Part shown: positions 6,151 to 7,122 of the stretch, piece after piece
Layout: each line of letters opens with the position of its first letter
Numbering within the stretch: position 1 is the stretch's first letter
Source of the DNA: JAYXXU01 sp049301135
GTDB taxonomy: Bacteria > Pseudomonadota > Gammaproteobacteria > Pseudomonadales > Moraxellaceae
Reading direction: 5' to 3'
Assembly: GCA_049301135.1 (NCBI GenBank)
Contig: JBAQKP010000001.1
Location: 1 to 7,122 of the forward strand
DNA length: 7,122 nucleotides
Translations under genes and position numbers: made by a program
The notes under the pieces: model-generated
The model's database searches: none
What the model was told of the DNA's origin: nothing
What the model saw: the letters and a program-made list of their open reading frames with translations, nothing else

Positions 6151-6863
6151 TCGTCTTTAATCCACTGCGACGGCAATACATGCCGATACCATTTACCGCC
6201 GCCGCCATTAATCGCATCGGGCGGGTTGATCTCACCATGAAACACGATAATCTTGGCTTTTTCGGGTTTAATCGGTGGCTGCCAATAGGCAAATGGAATC
6301 GGACGTAGACAATGATATTTATAGCTTTTACACCAGTCGGCAGGCCAATAACTCAGCTTACCTTGCTGCTGCACATACCATGACAGGTAGGCTTGTTCGT
6401 TGCGGAATTTGCTGCGGATCTCGTCGAAGTTGGCGCGAAAATACGGCATTAAGTCAGGAAATGCACCCAGCTTAAAACGATACACCGAGCTATTGCCGGT
6501 GATGCGCCACGGCCGTTTCCAATCATGAACAATCAAAAAATCGCCGCCGTGGGTAAAAAAGCAATCCATGTTATCGACGATCACGATATCAATATCTAAA
6601 AACAGCGCGTTGCCCTGCAAACCGTACAATTCCGGCTCAAAGGTAGATAATTTATTCCAGCCGCGTTCGGGACTACCCTCCGGCAACGCAAGCGGTGGAA
6701 TTGGAAAGCACTGTACCGCAGGATCAATCCCCGTGCTGTCATCGGTGAGACAAACCATTTTAAACGGCAAGGTGGTATGCCGATTGACCATGTTATAGAG
6801 TCGATTGACGTACTCAGCGCCGTATTTGGTGCCCCATTTCATACAAATGACAATATTGTCCAT
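6141..6863 (-). CDS. Putative glycosyltransferase with a DxD motif (GT-A-like)
   Basis: This cytoplasmic protein of 240 residues is read from the ATG at 6863; a GTG at 6872 would add three residues, and neither start has a clear ribosome site. The opening VICMKWGTKYGAEYVNRLYNMV and the following KMVCLTDD resemble the beginning of nucleotide-sugar-binding GT-A folds. LFLDIDIVIVDNMD carries the likely metal-binding DxD (Asp90 and Asp92 from this start), preceded by GWNKLSTFEP, much as in GT8-like enzymes. The C-terminal FHGEINPPDA and a glycine-rich GGGGKWY are also recognisable for this group of bacterial proteins, annotated only as glycosyltransferases. It has no membrane segment. Its stop lies within the first codons of the GT2 gene, so the two are co-transcribed and probably act on the same glycan. 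The exact CAZy family and the sugar are uncertain. The length is compatible with a complete protein. Confidence 0.72.
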   Translation of the reverse strand: MDNIVICMKWGTKYGAEYVNRLYNMVNRHTTLPFKMVCLTDDSTGIDPAVQCFPIPPLALPEGSPERGWNKLSTFEPELYGLQGNALFLDIDIVIVDNMDCFFTHGGDFLIVHDWKRPWRITGNSSVYRFKLGAFPDLMPYFRANFDEIRSKFRNEQAYLSWYVQQQGKLSYWPADWCKSYKYHCLRPIPFAYWQPPIKPEKAKIIVFHGEINPPDAINGGGGKWYRHVLPSQWIKDEWQ

Positions 6864-6940
6864 CTCATCCACTCAATCAACCACGGTCTACAACACCCGC
6901 GCACATCATACCGAAAAATCAGCGTAAACGCCTAAAAAGT

Positions 6941-7122
6941 CTATGTCTTGAATTCTGGCAAACGCGCCGCCAACAATTCCACAAGTTCCTGCTGTATATC
7001 CTGCCGATTGCCGCGTGGTAAGTCCTCCAGCCGTAACGTCGCCAACACCGATTGATTCAGCCACAACAGATGGCCTTGTGCAGTCAGTTGGGCGAGCCAT
7101 TGATTTTGTGCGGTTAAACCTT
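6941..7122 (-). CDS. C-terminal end of an unrecognised gene, truncated by window edge
   Basis: On the minus strand a frame is open from the window edge to TAG at 6943-6941 and gives 59 residues: GLTAQNQWLAQLTAQGHLLW, then LNQSVLATLRLEDLPRGN and an ending ELVELLAARLPEFKT. The leucine, glutamine and alanine content matches the neighbouring proteins, and an amphipathic final helix is likely. A competing minus-strand frame (7100-6906) is rich in Gly, Thr and Ala and looks like a shadow. I do not recognise the family from this fragment. The gap to the next gene is about 70 bases, has no terminator-like hairpin with a T-run, and contains only a 4-bp GCGT/ACGC stem. The gene is therefore probably transcribed together with the downstream glycosyltransferases. 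Confidence 0.65.
   Translation of the reverse strand, partial: GLTAQNQWLAQLTAQGHLLWLNQSVLATLRLEDLPRGNRQDIQQELVELLAARLPEFKT

Noticed and set aside
6920..6935. Small GCGT/ACGC stem between the last two minus-strand genes, considered as a terminator
   Set aside because: The stem is only four base pairs with no downstream T-run, so it does not argue for a transcription stop.
6906..7100. A 64-codon minus-strand reading frame beginning MARPTDCTRP
   Set aside because: It overlaps, in another frame, the open frame that runs in from the window edge to 6941. The latter has composition like the neighbouring proteins, whereas this one is Gly/Thr-rich and lacks a ribosome site.
1..7122. tRNA/rRNA genes, CRISPR arrays, insertion sequences and attachment sites
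   Set aside because: I saw no cloverleaf or rRNA segments, no regular spaced repeats, no transposase motifs and no terminal inverted repeats with target duplications.

Overview
This window is a surface-glycan (lipooligosaccharide/LPS outer core or capsule type) biosynthesis locus from a Gram-negative bacterium. Reading both strands gives eight genes: the 3' part of galE (UDP-glucose 4-epimerase), five putative glycosyltransferases (two of family GT25, one GT4, one GT2 with two fused domains, one with a DxD motif but unassigned family), one protein of unknown function, and the 3' end of one gene I do not recognise. The glutamine-rich proteins, the Lex2/LgtB-like GT25 enzymes and the WaaE/KdtX-like GT2 domains suggest a gammaproteobacterium (perhaps Moraxellaceae) or a betaproteobacterium. 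The sequence alone does not settle the genus.

Layout. Bases 1-740 (+) hold the C-terminal 245 codons of galE. A GT25 gene on the minus strand (745-1548) meets it tail to tail with a 4-base gap. A 204-base divergent intergenic region (1549-1752), rich in short dyads, separates it from a second GT25 gene (1753-2592, +). A GT4 gene follows 49 bases downstream (2642-3745, +). Its stop codon abuts the stop codon of a minus-strand gene set with no intervening base. In transcription order that set is: an unrecognised gene entering from the right edge (7122-6941), a DxD glycosyltransferase (to 6141), the double-domain GT2 enzyme (to 4498), and the unknown protein (4489-3746). Spacing in the last three is overlapping or within a few bases, so they look like one operon.

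How the genes fit together. GalE interconverts UDP-glucose and UDP-galactose, which supplies the donor for the GT25 enzymes (often galactosyltransferases in known LOS systems). The GT2, GT4 and DxD enzymes would add further sugars at the cytoplasmic face of the inner membrane. Donors and acceptors cannot be read from the sequence. The region 745-2600 is visibly more AT-rich than 3750-6900, consistent with a mosaic, exchangeable locus.

I see no RNA genes, mobile elements, CRISPR arrays or clear rho-independent terminators. I do not see a wholly new system. The most unusual element is the single-chain tandem GT2 protein with both DxD sites intact.
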